DNA from: Anaerolineae bacterium
GTDB taxonomy: Bacteria > Chloroflexota > Anaerolineae > Anaerolineales > Villigracilaceae
Length of the DNA: 16,510 nucleotides
Reading direction: 5' to 3'
Assembly: GCA_017303735.1 (NCBI GenBank)
Contig: JAFLCF010000097.1
Span: 1-16,510 of the forward strand
Made by a program: the position numbers and the translations under genes. A model generated the notes under the pieces. The model saw nothing but the letters and a program-made list of their open reading frames with translations. It ran no database searches and was not told the origin of the DNA. Of this stretch, positions 6,661 through 14,659 are shown in pieces; the first letter of the stretch is position 1; each line of letters opens with the position of its first letter.

Positions 6661-9324
6661 ATGAATGGAAACCGCCCTGACCCTGATGAACTGCTAAAAA
6701 ATATCCAAGCCGAAGAAACGCGGCGCGGACGGTTGAAGATTTTCCTTGGCTATGTAGCTGGTGTAGGCAAGACGTACGCCATGCTTGAAGCCGCTCATCA
6801 ACGCAAAGCGCAAGGAGTGGATGTGGTGGTGGGCTATATCGAAACCCACAAACGCGCCGAGACCGAAGAATTGGTGGAAGGGTTGGAAGTTCTGCCGCGC
6901 AAACAGGTGGAATATCACAATGTCCAACTGCCGGAAATGGATGTGGATGGCGTCATTGCACGCCATCCACAACTTGTTTTAGTAGATGAGTTCGCGCACA
7001 CGAATGCGCCAGGCTCGCGGCATGCCAAGCGCTATCAAGATGTGCAGGAAATCCTTGCGGCAGGTATTGACGTGTACACCACACTCAACATTCAACACCT
7101 TGAGAGTTTGAATGACATCGTGGCGCAGGTGACGGGAGTCATCGTCCGCGAGACGATTCCCGACCGTGTTATTGATGAAGCATCAGAAATCGAAGTTATT
7201 GACCTGCCGCCGGATGAATTGCTGGTGCGTTTGAAGGAAGGGAAGGTGTACGTACCTGACCAGGCGGCACGGGCGATTCAGAAATTTTTCCGCAAGGGGA
7301 ATCTCACGGCATTACGTGAGATGTCTTTGCGCCGCGCCGCCGAACGCGTGGATGACCAGATGCGGGCGTACATGCAGACCCGCGCCATTCAAGGCATTTG
7401 GGCAGCGGGTGAACGTTTACTGGTGTGCATCAGCCCCAGCCCGTTGAGCGAGAGACTCGTCCGCACCACGCGGCGGTTGGCAGATGAACTCAATGCCGAG
7501 TGGATCGCGCTGTACGTGGAAACGCCGCAATTCGCTTCGATGTCTGTGGATAAGCGTGACCGCGTGGCAAGTATTTTGCAATTGGCAGAAGATCTGGGCG
7601 CAAGGTCTTACACGCTTTCCACCAGCAGTTCGACGGACGCGGTTTCAACAACCATCATTGACTTTGCGCACAAGAACAACATCACCAAGATCGTGGCAGG
7701 CAAGCCGCTGCGTCCGCGCTGGCAGGAGATTTTGCGCGGTTCACTGGTGGATAAATTAATTCACAAAAGTGGGGATATTGATGTGTATGTGGTCACCAGT
7801 GCCGACAAGCCCTCTGTGCCTGCGGAAGAGAATCCGCTGCGTTTGCATAGCACCCCCAGCCGATATTTGTGGAGCCTGGTGATGGTTGCATTGGCAACGG
7901 GGGTGGGAATGTTAATTGGCGGGCGCATTGAAGCCACGAACCTCGTCATGGTGTATTTGCTGGCGGTGGTGATTGCGGCAGTGTATCTTGGGCGCGGTCC
8001 TGCTATTTTTGCATCCTTTTTGGGCGTGCTTACTTTTGACTTTCTTTTTGTGCATCCCTTTTATACCTTCGTCGTATCCGATACCGAATACATCATCACA
8101 TTCATTGGGTTGTTTTTGGTGGGCTTGGTTATCAGCCAGTTGACAGCCCGGGCAAGCGAACAGGCAGAGGCGGCGCGTCAGCGTGAGGCGGAGACGGCGG
8201 AGTTGTACGATCTCAGCCGCGATCTCGCGTCCGCTGCGGATCTTGAATCCATTTTGTCTGTCTTTCAAAAACATTTGGAGCAGACCTTCAGCCGCAACAT
8301 CGCGGTGTTGTTGCCTGAAAAAAATATTCTCGTTGCACGTACCCTTAGTAAAAACATGAATCTAAATGAAGAGGAACAGGCAGTGGCAGATTGGGTCTAT
8401 CGTCATGCCGAGCCTGCGGGGCGGCACACCAACACCCTGCCCGCCGCACAATTGCGTTATCTGCCGCTCAAGACCTCCAAAGGCGTGGTAGGTGTATTGG
8501 GCGTTGGCAAACCAAATACTTCCGCTACCGATCTTTCACCTGCGCAACGCCGCTTGATGGAAGCCTTTGCCAACCAGGGTGCGCAAGCCATTGAGCGCGC
8601 ACAATTTGAAGAGCAAAACCGTCAGATCGCGTTGTTGCAGTCGGCAGAGAAATTACAGAACACTCTGCTCAATTCCATTTCGCATGATCTGCGCACGCCG
8701 CTGGTAGCCATTACGGGTGCGCTTTCGGCGCTGGATGAAAAGGATATGGAGATCGACGACGCCACGCGCAGCACGCTGATCGAAAATGCACGAGGTGAAG
8801 CAGATCGTTTGAATCGTCTTGTTGGAAACCTCTTGAACATGACCCGCATCGAGAGCGGCGCGATCAAACTTCGGCTCGAGCCTTGCGATGCGCAAGACCT
8901 GATCGGTACCGCCATTGAGCAACTCGGCAAACGCGCCGAGAGGAATCCCATCAGTGTGAATGTGCCCGCGAACTTTCCGCTTGTGCCCATGGACTTTACA
9001 CTCATGGCGCAAGTCATCGTCAATCTGTTGGAGAATGCCATCAAGTATTCGCCTCAGGATTCATTGATCGAAGTGACCGCTTCTTTCGATGACTCAAACG
9101 CCCGCCTCCAAATTCTGGACCGTGGAGTTGGGATTCCGCCCGAGGACATTTCCCGTGTCTTCGACAAGTTCTACCGAGTCCAACGTCCTGAGAACGTCAG
9201 TGGCACCGGGTTGGGACTCTCCATCAGCAAGGGCATTGTCGAAGCGCATGGCGGCGAAGTCTGTGCGAAGAATCGCGAAGGCGGAGGCACAATTCTCGAA
9301 GTTGAATTACCATTGAGCCTATGA
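6661..9324 (+). CDS. kdpD: KdpD, potassium/turgor-responsive sensor histidine kinase
   Basis: KdpD phosphorylates KdpE when K+ is limiting. The full-length 887 residues (894 in E. coli) show the complete architecture. The N-terminal KdpD domain starts near residue 23, with Walker A GYVAGVGKT at 30-38 and Walker-B-like LVLVDEFAHTNAPGSRH (Asp109, Glu110). A Usp-like domain covers about 250-375. Four clustered membrane helices lie at about 402-492, then a GAF-like region at about 515-655. The HisKA H-box ISHDLRTP has His675; N box NLLENAIKYS has Asn792; G boxes are DRGVGIPP and GTGLGL (848-853). I chose ATG 6661, 5 nt after kdpC, because the frame upstream runs inside kdpC. Its TGA overlaps the kdpE ATG. 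In E. coli the Usp domain and inner Walker motifs bind regulatory nucleotides, including c-di-AMP in some species. Confidence 0.97.
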   Translation: MNGNRPDPDELLKNIQAEETRRGRLKIFLGYVAGVGKTYAMLEAAHQRKAQGVDVVVGYIETHKRAETEELVEGLEVLPRKQVEYHNVQLPEMDVDGVIARHPQLVLVDEFAHTNAPGSRHAKRYQDVQEILAAGIDVYTTLNIQHLESLNDIVAQVTGVIVRETIPDRVIDEASEIEVIDLPPDELLVRLKEGKVYVPDQAARAIQKFFRKGNLTALREMSLRRAAERVDDQMRAYMQTRAIQGIWAAGERLLVCISPSPLSERLVRTTRRLADELNAEWIALYVETPQFASMSVDKRDRVASILQLAEDLGARSYTLSTSSSTDAVSTTIIDFAHKNNITKIVAGKPLRPRWQEILRGSLVDKLIHKSGDIDVYVVTSADKPSVPAEENPLRLHSTPSRYLWSLVMVALATGVGMLIGGRIEATNLVMVYLLAVVIAAVYLGRGPAIFASFLGVLTFDFLFVHPFYTFVVSDTEYIITFIGLFLVGLVISQLTARASEQAEAARQREAETAELYDLSRDLASAADLESILSVFQKHLEQTFSRNIAVLLPEKNILVARTLSKNMNLNEEEQAVADWVYRHAEPAGRHTNTLPAAQLRYLPLKTSKGVVGVLGVGKPNTSATDLSPAQRRLMEAFANQGAQAIERAQFEEQNRQIALLQSAEKLQNTLLNSISHDLRTPLVAITGALSALDEKDMEIDDATRSTLIENARGEADRLNRLVGNLLNMTRIESGAIKLRLEPCDAQDLIGTAIEQLGKRAERNPISVNVPANFPLVPMDFTLMAQVIVNLLENAIKYSPQDSLIEVTASFDDSNARLQILDRGVGIPPEDISRVFDKFYRVQRPENVSGTGLGLSISKGIVEAHGGEVCAKNREGGGTILEVELPLSL

Positions 9325-10007
9325 CGACAATCACCAATCAACGCATTCTGGTCGTGGATGATGAAGCGCCCATTCGGCGTTATTTGCGCGCGGCATTGAG
9401 TACACAGGGATTCAACGTGTACGAGTCTGCTTCGGGGGAAGAAGCATTGCAAGCCGTGCTTAGTCACCGCCCCGACATTATTATTCTTGATCTAGGTTTG
9501 CCCGATATTGACGGCATCGAAGTGACGCGCCGCCTGCGGGAATGGAGTCAGACACCAATCATTATTCTGTCTGTCCGCGAAGCCGAGCAGGATAAGATCG
9601 CCGCGCTGGACGCAGGTGCAGACGATTACCTCACCAAGCCTTTCGGCACGGGCGAGCTTCTGGCGAGGATGAGAGTCGCGTTGCGCAAACAATCGTCGGC
9701 GGGGAATGAACCGGTTTTTGAATCCAAAGGCTTGAGCATGGATTTTTCCCGCCGCTTGGTCATGGTCCATGAAAAAGAAATCCAACTCACGCCCACAGAA
9801 TATGACTTGCTTAAGATTTTGGTGACGCACGCGGGTAAGGTCATCACACATCATCAACTACTTCGACAAGTCTGGGGCGATGGCTACGATGATATGCACA
9901 TTTTGAGGGTCAACATCAGCAATTTGCGGGGCAAGATCGAGCCAGACCCAGCCCGCCCAACCTACATCCACACCGAGCCGGGGGTTGGGTATCGCTTGAA
10001 GGTTTAA
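9321..10007 (+). CDS. kdpE: KdpE, OmpR/PhoB-family response regulator
   Basis: The 228-residue protein (225 in E. coli) has a receiver domain at 1-120 with acidic pair Asp13-Asp14, phospho-acceptor Asp57 (ILDLGLPD), switch Ser84 and Lys106 in YLTKPF. A winged-helix DNA-binding domain at about 130-226 includes LTPTEYDLLKILVTHAGKVITHHQLLRQVWG and ends in HTEPGVGYRLKV. Its ATG overlaps the kdpD stop by 4 nt, so kinase and regulator are coupled. It should activate the kdp promoter when phosphorylated. Two candidate operator arrays are in this window, at 1706-1754 and 10090-10149, the second heading the next transcription unit. A strong terminator lies 35 nt after the stop. Family call is firm; target sites are inferred. 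Confidence 0.97.
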   Translation: MTTITNQRILVVDDEAPIRRYLRAALSTQGFNVYESASGEEALQAVLSHRPDIIILDLGLPDIDGIEVTRRLREWSQTPIIILSVREAEQDKIAALDAGADDYLTKPFGTGELLARMRVALRKQSSAGNEPVFESKGLSMDFSRRLVMVHEKEIQLTPTEYDLLKILVTHAGKVITHHQLLRQVWGDGYDDMHILRVNISNLRGKIEPDPARPTYIHTEPGVGYRLKV

Positions 10008-10042
10008 ACAAGGTCATTCCAGATTATTATTGACCGCCGACC

Positions 10043-10071
10043 ACAGACCGCCGACGGCGGTCTGTTTTTTT
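10043..10071 (+). terminator. Intrinsic terminator of the kdp operon
   Basis: A perfect 10-bp GC-rich stem (ACAGACCGCC, 10043-10052; GGCGGTCTGT, 10056-10065) with a 3-nt GAC loop runs into seven T residues (10065-10071), 35 nt after the kdpE stop. The preceding sequence TGACCGCC (10031-10038) and the stem both share words with palindromes at 14515-14585, so the terminator may derive from a dispersed repeat. Confidence 0.92.
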
Positions 10072-10089
10072 AGGGGATATTCAACCTTA

Positions 10090-10165
10090 TTGATAAAATC
10101 TTGACCTTTTCTTGACCTTTCTTGATACTTTCTTGATTCAAATTTGACTGACAACTGAATAGACT
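10090..10165 (+). promoter_or_regulatory. TTGA direct-repeat array and promoter of the KimA-like gene
   Basis: Six TTGA(C/T) units start at 10090, 10101, 10112, 10122, 10133 and 10144, with spacings of 11, 11, 10, 11 and 11 bp, close to one turn of DNA. Most units read TTGA(C/T)nnTTTC. The last unit TTGACT (10144-10149) is followed by exactly 10 nt and TAGACT (10160-10165), a plausible -10 box. This is the same geometry as upstream of kdp (TTGACC, 10 nt, TACACT). The units are one-sided direct repeats, as bound by OmpR/PhoB-type regulators. Control by KdpE is an inference from the adjacent gene, the shared layout and the potassium-related product. Predicted transcription begins near 10172. 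Confidence 0.6.
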
Positions 10166-10174
10166 CTTCAAGTT

Positions 10175-10200
10175 TGGAACGTGCTATTTTCTGCGTTCCA
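10175..10200 (+). repeat. Inverted repeat in the KimA-like gene leader
   Basis: TGGAACG (10175-10181) and CGTTCCA (10194-10200) form a perfect 7-bp inverted repeat around a 12-nt centre. It lies in the predicted 5' untranslated leader, just before AGGAGA (10207-10212), and could be an RNA hairpin or a repressor half-site pair. There is no T run, so it is not a terminator. The leader is too short for a ydaO-type c-di-AMP riboswitch. Confidence 0.4.
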
Positions 10201-10223
10201 CATCCCAGGAGAATGCTTTCAGT

Positions 10224-12182
10224 ATGATCAACCAAGATAGCCCAAAATCCCCCATTATTGAGCGGGAAACAACACACACGCCCCCACGTACCTTTCGATC
10301 CTTTTTTATCGGCAGACCTCTCTCGACAGCCGACGCGCCGCACCAGACGATCGGCAAAGCGGTGGGCTTGGCTGTTTTTGCGTCGGATGCTTTATCGTCC
10401 ACGGCGTATGCCACGCAGGAAATTTTAGGCGTTATCGCCGCGGCAGGGACGATTGCCTACGGATATCTTTTCCCAATTTCGCTTGCCATTATCACTTTGC
10501 TGGCAATCGTAACCATTTCATACGAACAAACCATCCATGCCTACCCGGGTGGGGGCGGTGCATATATCGTAGCGCGTGACAATCTCGGTGAGTTGCCCGC
10601 TCAGACCGCTGGGGCTGCCCTGCTCACCGATTACATCCTGACCGTTTCCGTGTCGGTCTCTTCGGGTGTTGCGCAGATCGTTTCAGCCTACCCCGCACTG
10701 TTTGAGTATCGCGTTTGGATCGCGGTTGCCGCAGTGTTTCTCATTATGCTGGTCAACTTACGCGGGGTGAAAGAATCAGGCACAGCATTTGCCATTCCGA
10801 CCTACTTCTTTGTTGTGATTATGGTGTTTACGGTTGGGTATGGGCTTTTCAAATTCTTGTCAGGTTCTTTGGGAATGGTCATCGATCCACCGCATTTTGA
10901 AGCTCATCATGTGATTTCGGTGATCACCCCCTTCATCTTATTGCATGCCTTTGCCAACGGCACTACCGCTCTCACAGGCGTGGAAGCCATTTCAAACGGC
11001 ATTACCGCCTTCAAGGAACCTCGCAGCAAAAATGCAGGCATCACCTTGATCTGGATGTCGGTGATCCTCGGCTCGCTCTTCCTCGGGCTTTCATTTCTAA
11101 CAGGGAAAGTTCATGCCGTGTTTTCAGAAGAAGAAACGGTCATCTCCCAATTGGCGCGTACCATCTTCGATGGCAGAGGCGCTTTGTATTACATGCTGAT
11201 CTCCGGCACGACCGTCATCCTCATCATGGCAGCCAACACTGCCTTTGCAGATTTTCCACGATTGGGTGCACTTCACGCGGGTGATGGATTCCTCCCCCGT
11301 CAGTTGACTTATCGCGGCAGCCGTCTTGTCTATTCACGCGGCATCATGACGCTGGCGGTGATCGCGTCATTACTCATCATCATTTTTCAGGCAAGCGTAA
11401 CAAGGCTTATCCCCTTGTATGCCATTGGCGTATTCCTTTCCTTTACTTTGTCTCAGGCAGGCATGGCTCGCCGCTGGTGGAAGATCGGTCACTTACAACC
11501 GGGTGAAGAGATCATCGAGCCAGGCTCTACGCTTCGGTATGAAAAAGGCTGGAAAACCAGAATGATGATCAACGGTTTTGGCGCAGTTTGTACTGCTGTG
11601 GTCATGGTCGTCTTTGCAGTGACAAAATTCGCAGAAGGCGCGTGGGTCATCCTGATCCTGACCCCAATTCTTGTGACCATCTTCTTTTCCATCCATTATC
11701 ATTATAAAAATGTTGCCAACAACCTATCACTCGATAACTTCGGCGCGATCCCGCCGCACAACACCCGTCACCGCGTTATCATGCCGGTCAGTGGCGTGCA
11801 TCAGGGAACGCTGGCGGCTTTACGGTATGCCCGCGGATTATCTGATGATGTGACCGCTGTCCATATAGCCATCGAACCTGCCGAAGCGGAGAAAGTTAAA
11901 AAGAAATGGGAGATGTGGGGAGAGGGTGTCCGCATGGTGATGTTGAATTCGCCCTACCGCCTCTTCCTGGAACCCATACTGGAATACATCACCGAGATCG
12001 CCGAACGCCGACAACCCGGCGAGACGCTCACCATTGTGGTGCCGGAATTTGTTTCCAATAGTCTATTTGGCTCAGCGCTGCATACCAACACCGCCGACCT
12101 GCTGCGCAGTCAACTCAAACGGCAGGAGGGGATCGTGATCATAAACGTCCCGTATCATGTCCATGATATAAAACAACACTAA
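10224..12182 (+). CDS. KimA-like APC-superfamily potassium permease
   Basis: The 652-residue protein has about 12 hydrophobic segments (45-490) and a soluble C-terminal Usp-like domain (about 513-650, beginning RHRVIMPVSGVHQG). The pattern ASDALSSTAY (53-62), YPGGGGAYIVARDNLG (107-122) and TDYILTVSVSVSSG is that of KimA (YdaO) of Bacillus subtilis, a proton-coupled K+ importer bound by c-di-AMP in its C-terminal domain. As I recall, KimA uses Asp36, Tyr43, Asp117, Tyr118 and Thr121; here Asp55, Tyr62, Asp136, Tyr137 and Thr140 have identical spacing. Automated annotation may label it an amino acid permease. The only available in-frame start is ATG 10224, with AGGAGA 11 nt upstream, a rather long spacing. 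Location after kdpE and a kdp-like promoter support potassium uptake. Transport substrate remains inferred. Confidence 0.85.
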   Translation: MINQDSPKSPIIERETTHTPPRTFRSFFIGRPLSTADAPHQTIGKAVGLAVFASDALSSTAYATQEILGVIAAAGTIAYGYLFPISLAIITLLAIVTISYEQTIHAYPGGGGAYIVARDNLGELPAQTAGAALLTDYILTVSVSVSSGVAQIVSAYPALFEYRVWIAVAAVFLIMLVNLRGVKESGTAFAIPTYFFVVIMVFTVGYGLFKFLSGSLGMVIDPPHFEAHHVISVITPFILLHAFANGTTALTGVEAISNGITAFKEPRSKNAGITLIWMSVILGSLFLGLSFLTGKVHAVFSEEETVISQLARTIFDGRGALYYMLISGTTVILIMAANTAFADFPRLGALHAGDGFLPRQLTYRGSRLVYSRGIMTLAVIASLLIIIFQASVTRLIPLYAIGVFLSFTLSQAGMARRWWKIGHLQPGEEIIEPGSTLRYEKGWKTRMMINGFGAVCTAVVMVVFAVTKFAEGAWVILILTPILVTIFFSIHYHYKNVANNLSLDNFGAIPPHNTRHRVIMPVSGVHQGTLAALRYARGLSDDVTAVHIAIEPAEAEKVKKKWEMWGEGVRMVMLNSPYRLFLEPILEYITEIAERRQPGETLTIVVPEFVSNSLFGSALHTNTADLLRSQLKRQEGIVIINVPYHVHDIKQH

Positions 12183-12206
12183 CTCACGATCATAAGACTA
12201 TTAAAT

Positions 12207-12240
12207 AAAGAAGGCATCCCACTAAGGGATGCCTTCTTTT
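12207..12240. terminator. Bidirectional terminator between the permease and galK
   Basis: A 14-bp perfect stem (12207-12220 with 12226-12239; core AAGAAGGCATCCC) encloses loop ACTAA. On the + strand the stem ends in a T run (CTTCTTTT) ending the permease transcript. On the - strand it is followed by CTTTATTTAATAG, serving galK. The genes converge here, with only 73 nt between their stops. Confidence 0.9.
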
Positions 12241-12255
12241 CATCATCAATTCGTA

Positions 12256-13428
12256 TCAAAGCAACTCCGCGCCATTCGAAGCGCGTGAGATGTAAATTTC
12301 AGGGCGCAGTCCAGTTTCGGATTCGTATCCGCTGGCAAGTGCCTTTGCAAAACTTTCCACACAGTCATTCGCAACCAGATTTACCGTACAACCGCCAAAT
12401 CCCGCACCGGTCAGCCGCGCGCCATAACAACCCTCCAACGGTTGAGCGATGTTCACCATCACATTCAATTCGGGGCAGGAGACTTCATACAGGTCACGCA
12501 AACTCGCATGGCATTCATTCATCAACGCGCCAAAGCTTTGGACGTTCCCAGCCGCCAACAACGCCTCCGCCTGATTCGACCTCCCGATCTCTTCCACCAC
12601 GTGACGCGCGCGCCTCTCCACCTCCCCCGGAAGCTGTTTCGCCAACCGATTGAAGTCTTCTACACTGACATCTCGCAGCGAATGTATCTTCGGCAGGTCA
12701 TTTTTCAATAAGCGTACAGCTTCTTCACAGGCATCCCGCCGTTTGTTGTATTCACCGGATGTTAATTTGCGGCGCACGGTCGTATCGGCAATCACAATGG
12801 AAACATGCTCTGGCAATGGGACAGTCTTCCACTCCAACGAACGGCAATCGAGCAGGAGTAGTTTATTTTCCACGCCACACGCAGAGGCGAACTGGTCCAT
12901 GATGCCGCAGTTGACGCCGACATATTTATTCTCGGCTTTTTGCCCAAGCAGGGCGCGCTGCATGGCAGGCAACGTCCAGCCGCCGAGGGTTTGCCATGCG
13001 ATCGCAAACGCCATCTCTACTGAAGCGGATGAACTCAATCCTGAGCCGCGCGGCACATCGGATGCGAAGACAGCTTTCATGGATAATGCAGGAAGTTTTT
13101 CTTCGATCAATGACCACATCACACCAGCGGGATATAACGCCCATTCGGGCATCGGCGAAGAATCGGGTTGGGACTTGGTCGCAATGGTTTCAGCGGAGAA
13201 AGAGGCTTGCTGGTCGAAGTCCGCAGCTATGAGCGTGGAATGAGGCGCGTTCGCCGGGGAGAATGCCATGCAGGTGGCGCGGTCGATAGCGGCGGGTAAA
13301 ACGAATCCGTCGTTATAGTCCACATGCTCGCCGAGTAGATTCACGCGGCCCGGGGCGCGGGCAATGTGAGCGGGAGCGTGACCGAATTTTTCTTTGAAGC
13401 GGGTGGAGACTTGATCAATGAGGTTCAT
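12256..13428 (-). CDS. galK: Galactokinase (GHMP kinase family)
   Basis: GalK phosphorylates alpha-D-galactose to galactose-1-phosphate in the cytosol, the first committed Leloir step. The 390 residues (382 in E. coli) show the galactokinase signature [15 protein letters not shown] with Arg28, Glu34 and Asp37. The GHMP ATP-binding loop is [11 protein letters not shown] (GSGLSSSAS at 128-136), catalytic Asp178 lies in GIMDQFAS, and the C-terminal motif is [13 protein letters not shown]. The start ATG lies inside the galT 3' end (14-nt overlap) and has no clear Shine-Dalgarno, so coupling to galT translation is likely. It is last in its transcript, closed by the bidirectional terminator. No galE or galM is in the window. 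Confidence 0.96.
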   Translation of the reverse strand: MNLIDQVSTRFKEKFGHAPAHIARAPGRVNLLGEHVDYNDGFVLPAAIDRATCMAFSPANAPHSTLIAADFDQQASFSAETIATKSQPDSSPMPEWALYPAGVMWSLIEEKLPALSMKAVFASDVPRGSGLSSSASVEMAFAIAWQTLGGWTLPAMQRALLGQKAENKYVGVNCGIMDQFASACGVENKLLLLDCRSLEWKTVPLPEHVSIVIADTTVRRKLTSGEYNKRRDACEEAVRLLKNDLPKIHSLRDVSVEDFNRLAKQLPGEVERRARHVVEEIGRSNQAEALLAAGNVQSFGALMNECHASLRDLYEVSCPELNVMVNIAQPLEGCYGARLTGAGFGGCTVNLVANDCVESFAKALASGYESETGLRPEIYISRASNGAELL

Positions 13429-14452
13429 GTTTGTAATGAATATCTGAAAGGGATTTTAATCGGTCTGCGGCGGTTTCGGGGGTGATATCACGTTGGGGCA
13501 TGGCGAGCATTTCATAGCCAACCATGAATTTGCGGACGGTGGCAGAACGCAACAGCGGCGGGTAAAAATGCGCGTGCAATGTCCATTCGGGGTGAGGCTG
13601 CCCGTCAAATGGAGCTTGATGGAAGCCCATCGAATACGGGAAGGAGATTTCAAAAAGATTATCATAGCGCGTGGTGACACGCTTCATGATCTCTGCCAAG
13701 GCGCTGACTTCGTTGGATGTGAGGTCGCCTAAATAAGAAGTATTGCGATGCGCAATGACCATGGTTTCGAAGGGCCAGACCGCCCAATACGGGACGAGTG
13801 CCGTGAAGTGATCGTTGGCAAACAAAATGCGCTCGTTGCGTTTGTGTTCTTCGGCGAGATAATCGGATAATAATGTACGTCCGTTTTGGTTGTAGTATGC
13901 CTTCTGCCGTTCGAGTTCCTTGGCAGGTTCGTTGGGAATATGTTCTGTCGCCCAGACCTGACTATGCGGGTGCGGATTGGAACAACCCATGACGGCGCCT
14001 TTGTTCTCAAAGACCTGCACGTACTTTATAAAATCCTTTTTGCTCAGGTCCACAGATTGTTCCGTCCACGTGGTGATGACGTTTTCAACATCGGCGAGAT
14101 CGAGTTCAGGCAGGGTCAGGTCGTGGCGCGGAGAGAAACAGACCACACGGCAGAGTCCGCGCTCAGAAACAGCGGCAAGCAAGGGGTGGGTTGAGGCGGG
14201 CACTTGAACTTCATCCGGCAGAAGCGCGGCGAAGTCATTATCAAATGCGAAGGTGGATCTGTAATCGGGGTTGATCAACCCGCCCGCGCGTTCATTGCGC
14301 GGACAGAGATAACAGGTCGGGTCATAGTGCAGCAGATCTTCAAGCGGGGTTTTTTCCACCTGCCCCAGCCAGGGACGTTTGGCGCGATGCGGCGAGACTA
14401 AAACTGATTCGCCTGTGAGGGGATTGTAACGACGGTGCGGAGAGTCAAACAT
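13415..14452 (-). CDS. galT: Galactose-1-phosphate uridylyltransferase
   Basis: GalT exchanges UMP between UDP-glucose and galactose-1-phosphate through a uridylyl-histidine intermediate. The 345 residues match the roughly 348 of E. coli. Visible features are zinc-ligand pair CYLC (Cys47, Cys50) within [12 protein letters not shown], the active-site triad region [12 protein letters not shown] with His161 and nucleophile His163, and the second-metal motif [23 protein letters not shown]. The start ATG has AAGG six to seven nt upstream on the minus strand, a modest ribosome site. It overlaps galK by 14 nt, forming a galTK operon. A 207-bp intergenic region with palindromic repeats separates it from the gene upstream, so it probably has its own promoter there, though I could not pick a convincing one. 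Confidence 0.96.
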   Translation of the reverse strand: MFDSPHRRYNPLTGESVLVSPHRAKRPWLGQVEKTPLEDLLHYDPTCYLCPRNERAGGLINPDYRSTFAFDNDFAALLPDEVQVPASTHPLLAAVSERGLCRVVCFSPRHDLTLPELDLADVENVITTWTEQSVDLSKKDFIKYVQVFENKGAVMGCSNPHPHSQVWATEHIPNEPAKELERQKAYYNQNGRTLLSDYLAEEHKRNERILFANDHFTALVPYWAVWPFETMVIAHRNTSYLGDLTSNEVSALAEIMKRVTTRYDNLFEISFPYSMGFHQAPFDGQPHPEWTLHAHFYPPLLRSATVRKFMVGYEMLAMPQRDITPETAADRLKSLSDIHYKHEPH

Positions 14453-14514
14453 ATTTAACCTTATCGATTGATATCGTTTGTCTAACTAACTTATTTAACA
14501 CAGCCTTGCTCGAA

Positions 14515-14531
14515 GGCGGTCTGTGACCGCC
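14515..14531. repeat. Short palindrome, copy 1 (GGTC/GACC core)
   Basis: GGCGGTC-TGT-GACCGCC is a perfect 7-bp inverted repeat with a TGT centre, upstream of galT. Its first ten bases, GGCGGTCTGT, are identical to the right arm of the kdp terminator at 10056-10065, and TGACCGCC also recurs at 10031-10038. Confidence 0.7.
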
Positions 14532-14564
14532 GTGTCTTTATATTCTGCAACCACTCGAGGTAGT

Positions 14565-14585
14565 CGCAGGGTCACAGACCCTGCG
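14565..14585. repeat. Short palindrome, copy 2 (GGTC/GACC core)
   Basis: CGCAGGGTC-ACA-GACCCTGCG is a perfect 9-bp inverted repeat, 33 nt from copy 1. Both share the core GGTC-TGT/ACA-GACC (ACA is TGT on the other strand) with different outer arms. The outer arms differ but remain complementary, which suggests selection for pairing. No T run follows, so neither looks like a terminator. Confidence 0.7.
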
Positions 14586-14617
14586 GGAGCACAAGATATG
14601 GTTTCGAGAATCGTTAT

Positions 14618-14653
14618 AAAAAATGCTCGGATGGGGCTGAGCCCCATCCGAGC
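14618..14653 (-). terminator. Intrinsic terminator of the GT-B-like gene
   Basis: A perfect 13-bp GC-rich stem (14625-14637 with 14641-14653; GCTCGGATGGGGC) with a 3-nt loop is followed on the minus strand by A then six T residues (14623-14618). It begins 7 nt after the stop codon of the upstream minus-strand gene, separating that gene from galT. Confidence 0.92.
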
Positions 14654-14659
14654 GGGTGT

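Noticed and set aside
10090..10149. CRISPR-like or microsatellite interpretation of the TTGA repeats
   Set aside because: Units are 10-11 bp with imperfect sequence and no spacers, and they end at a promoter-like element; an operator array explains them better.
10008..10223. c-di-AMP (ydaO-type) riboswitch before the KimA-like gene
   Set aside because: KimA genes in Firmicutes often have one, but the leader predicted here is about 50 nt and shows neither the length nor the multi-helix layout required.
12650..13243. 197-codon + strand open frame opposite galK
   Set aside because: It is antisense to a fully supported galactokinase, has no ribosome site or recognisable motif, and is explained by galK codon bias.
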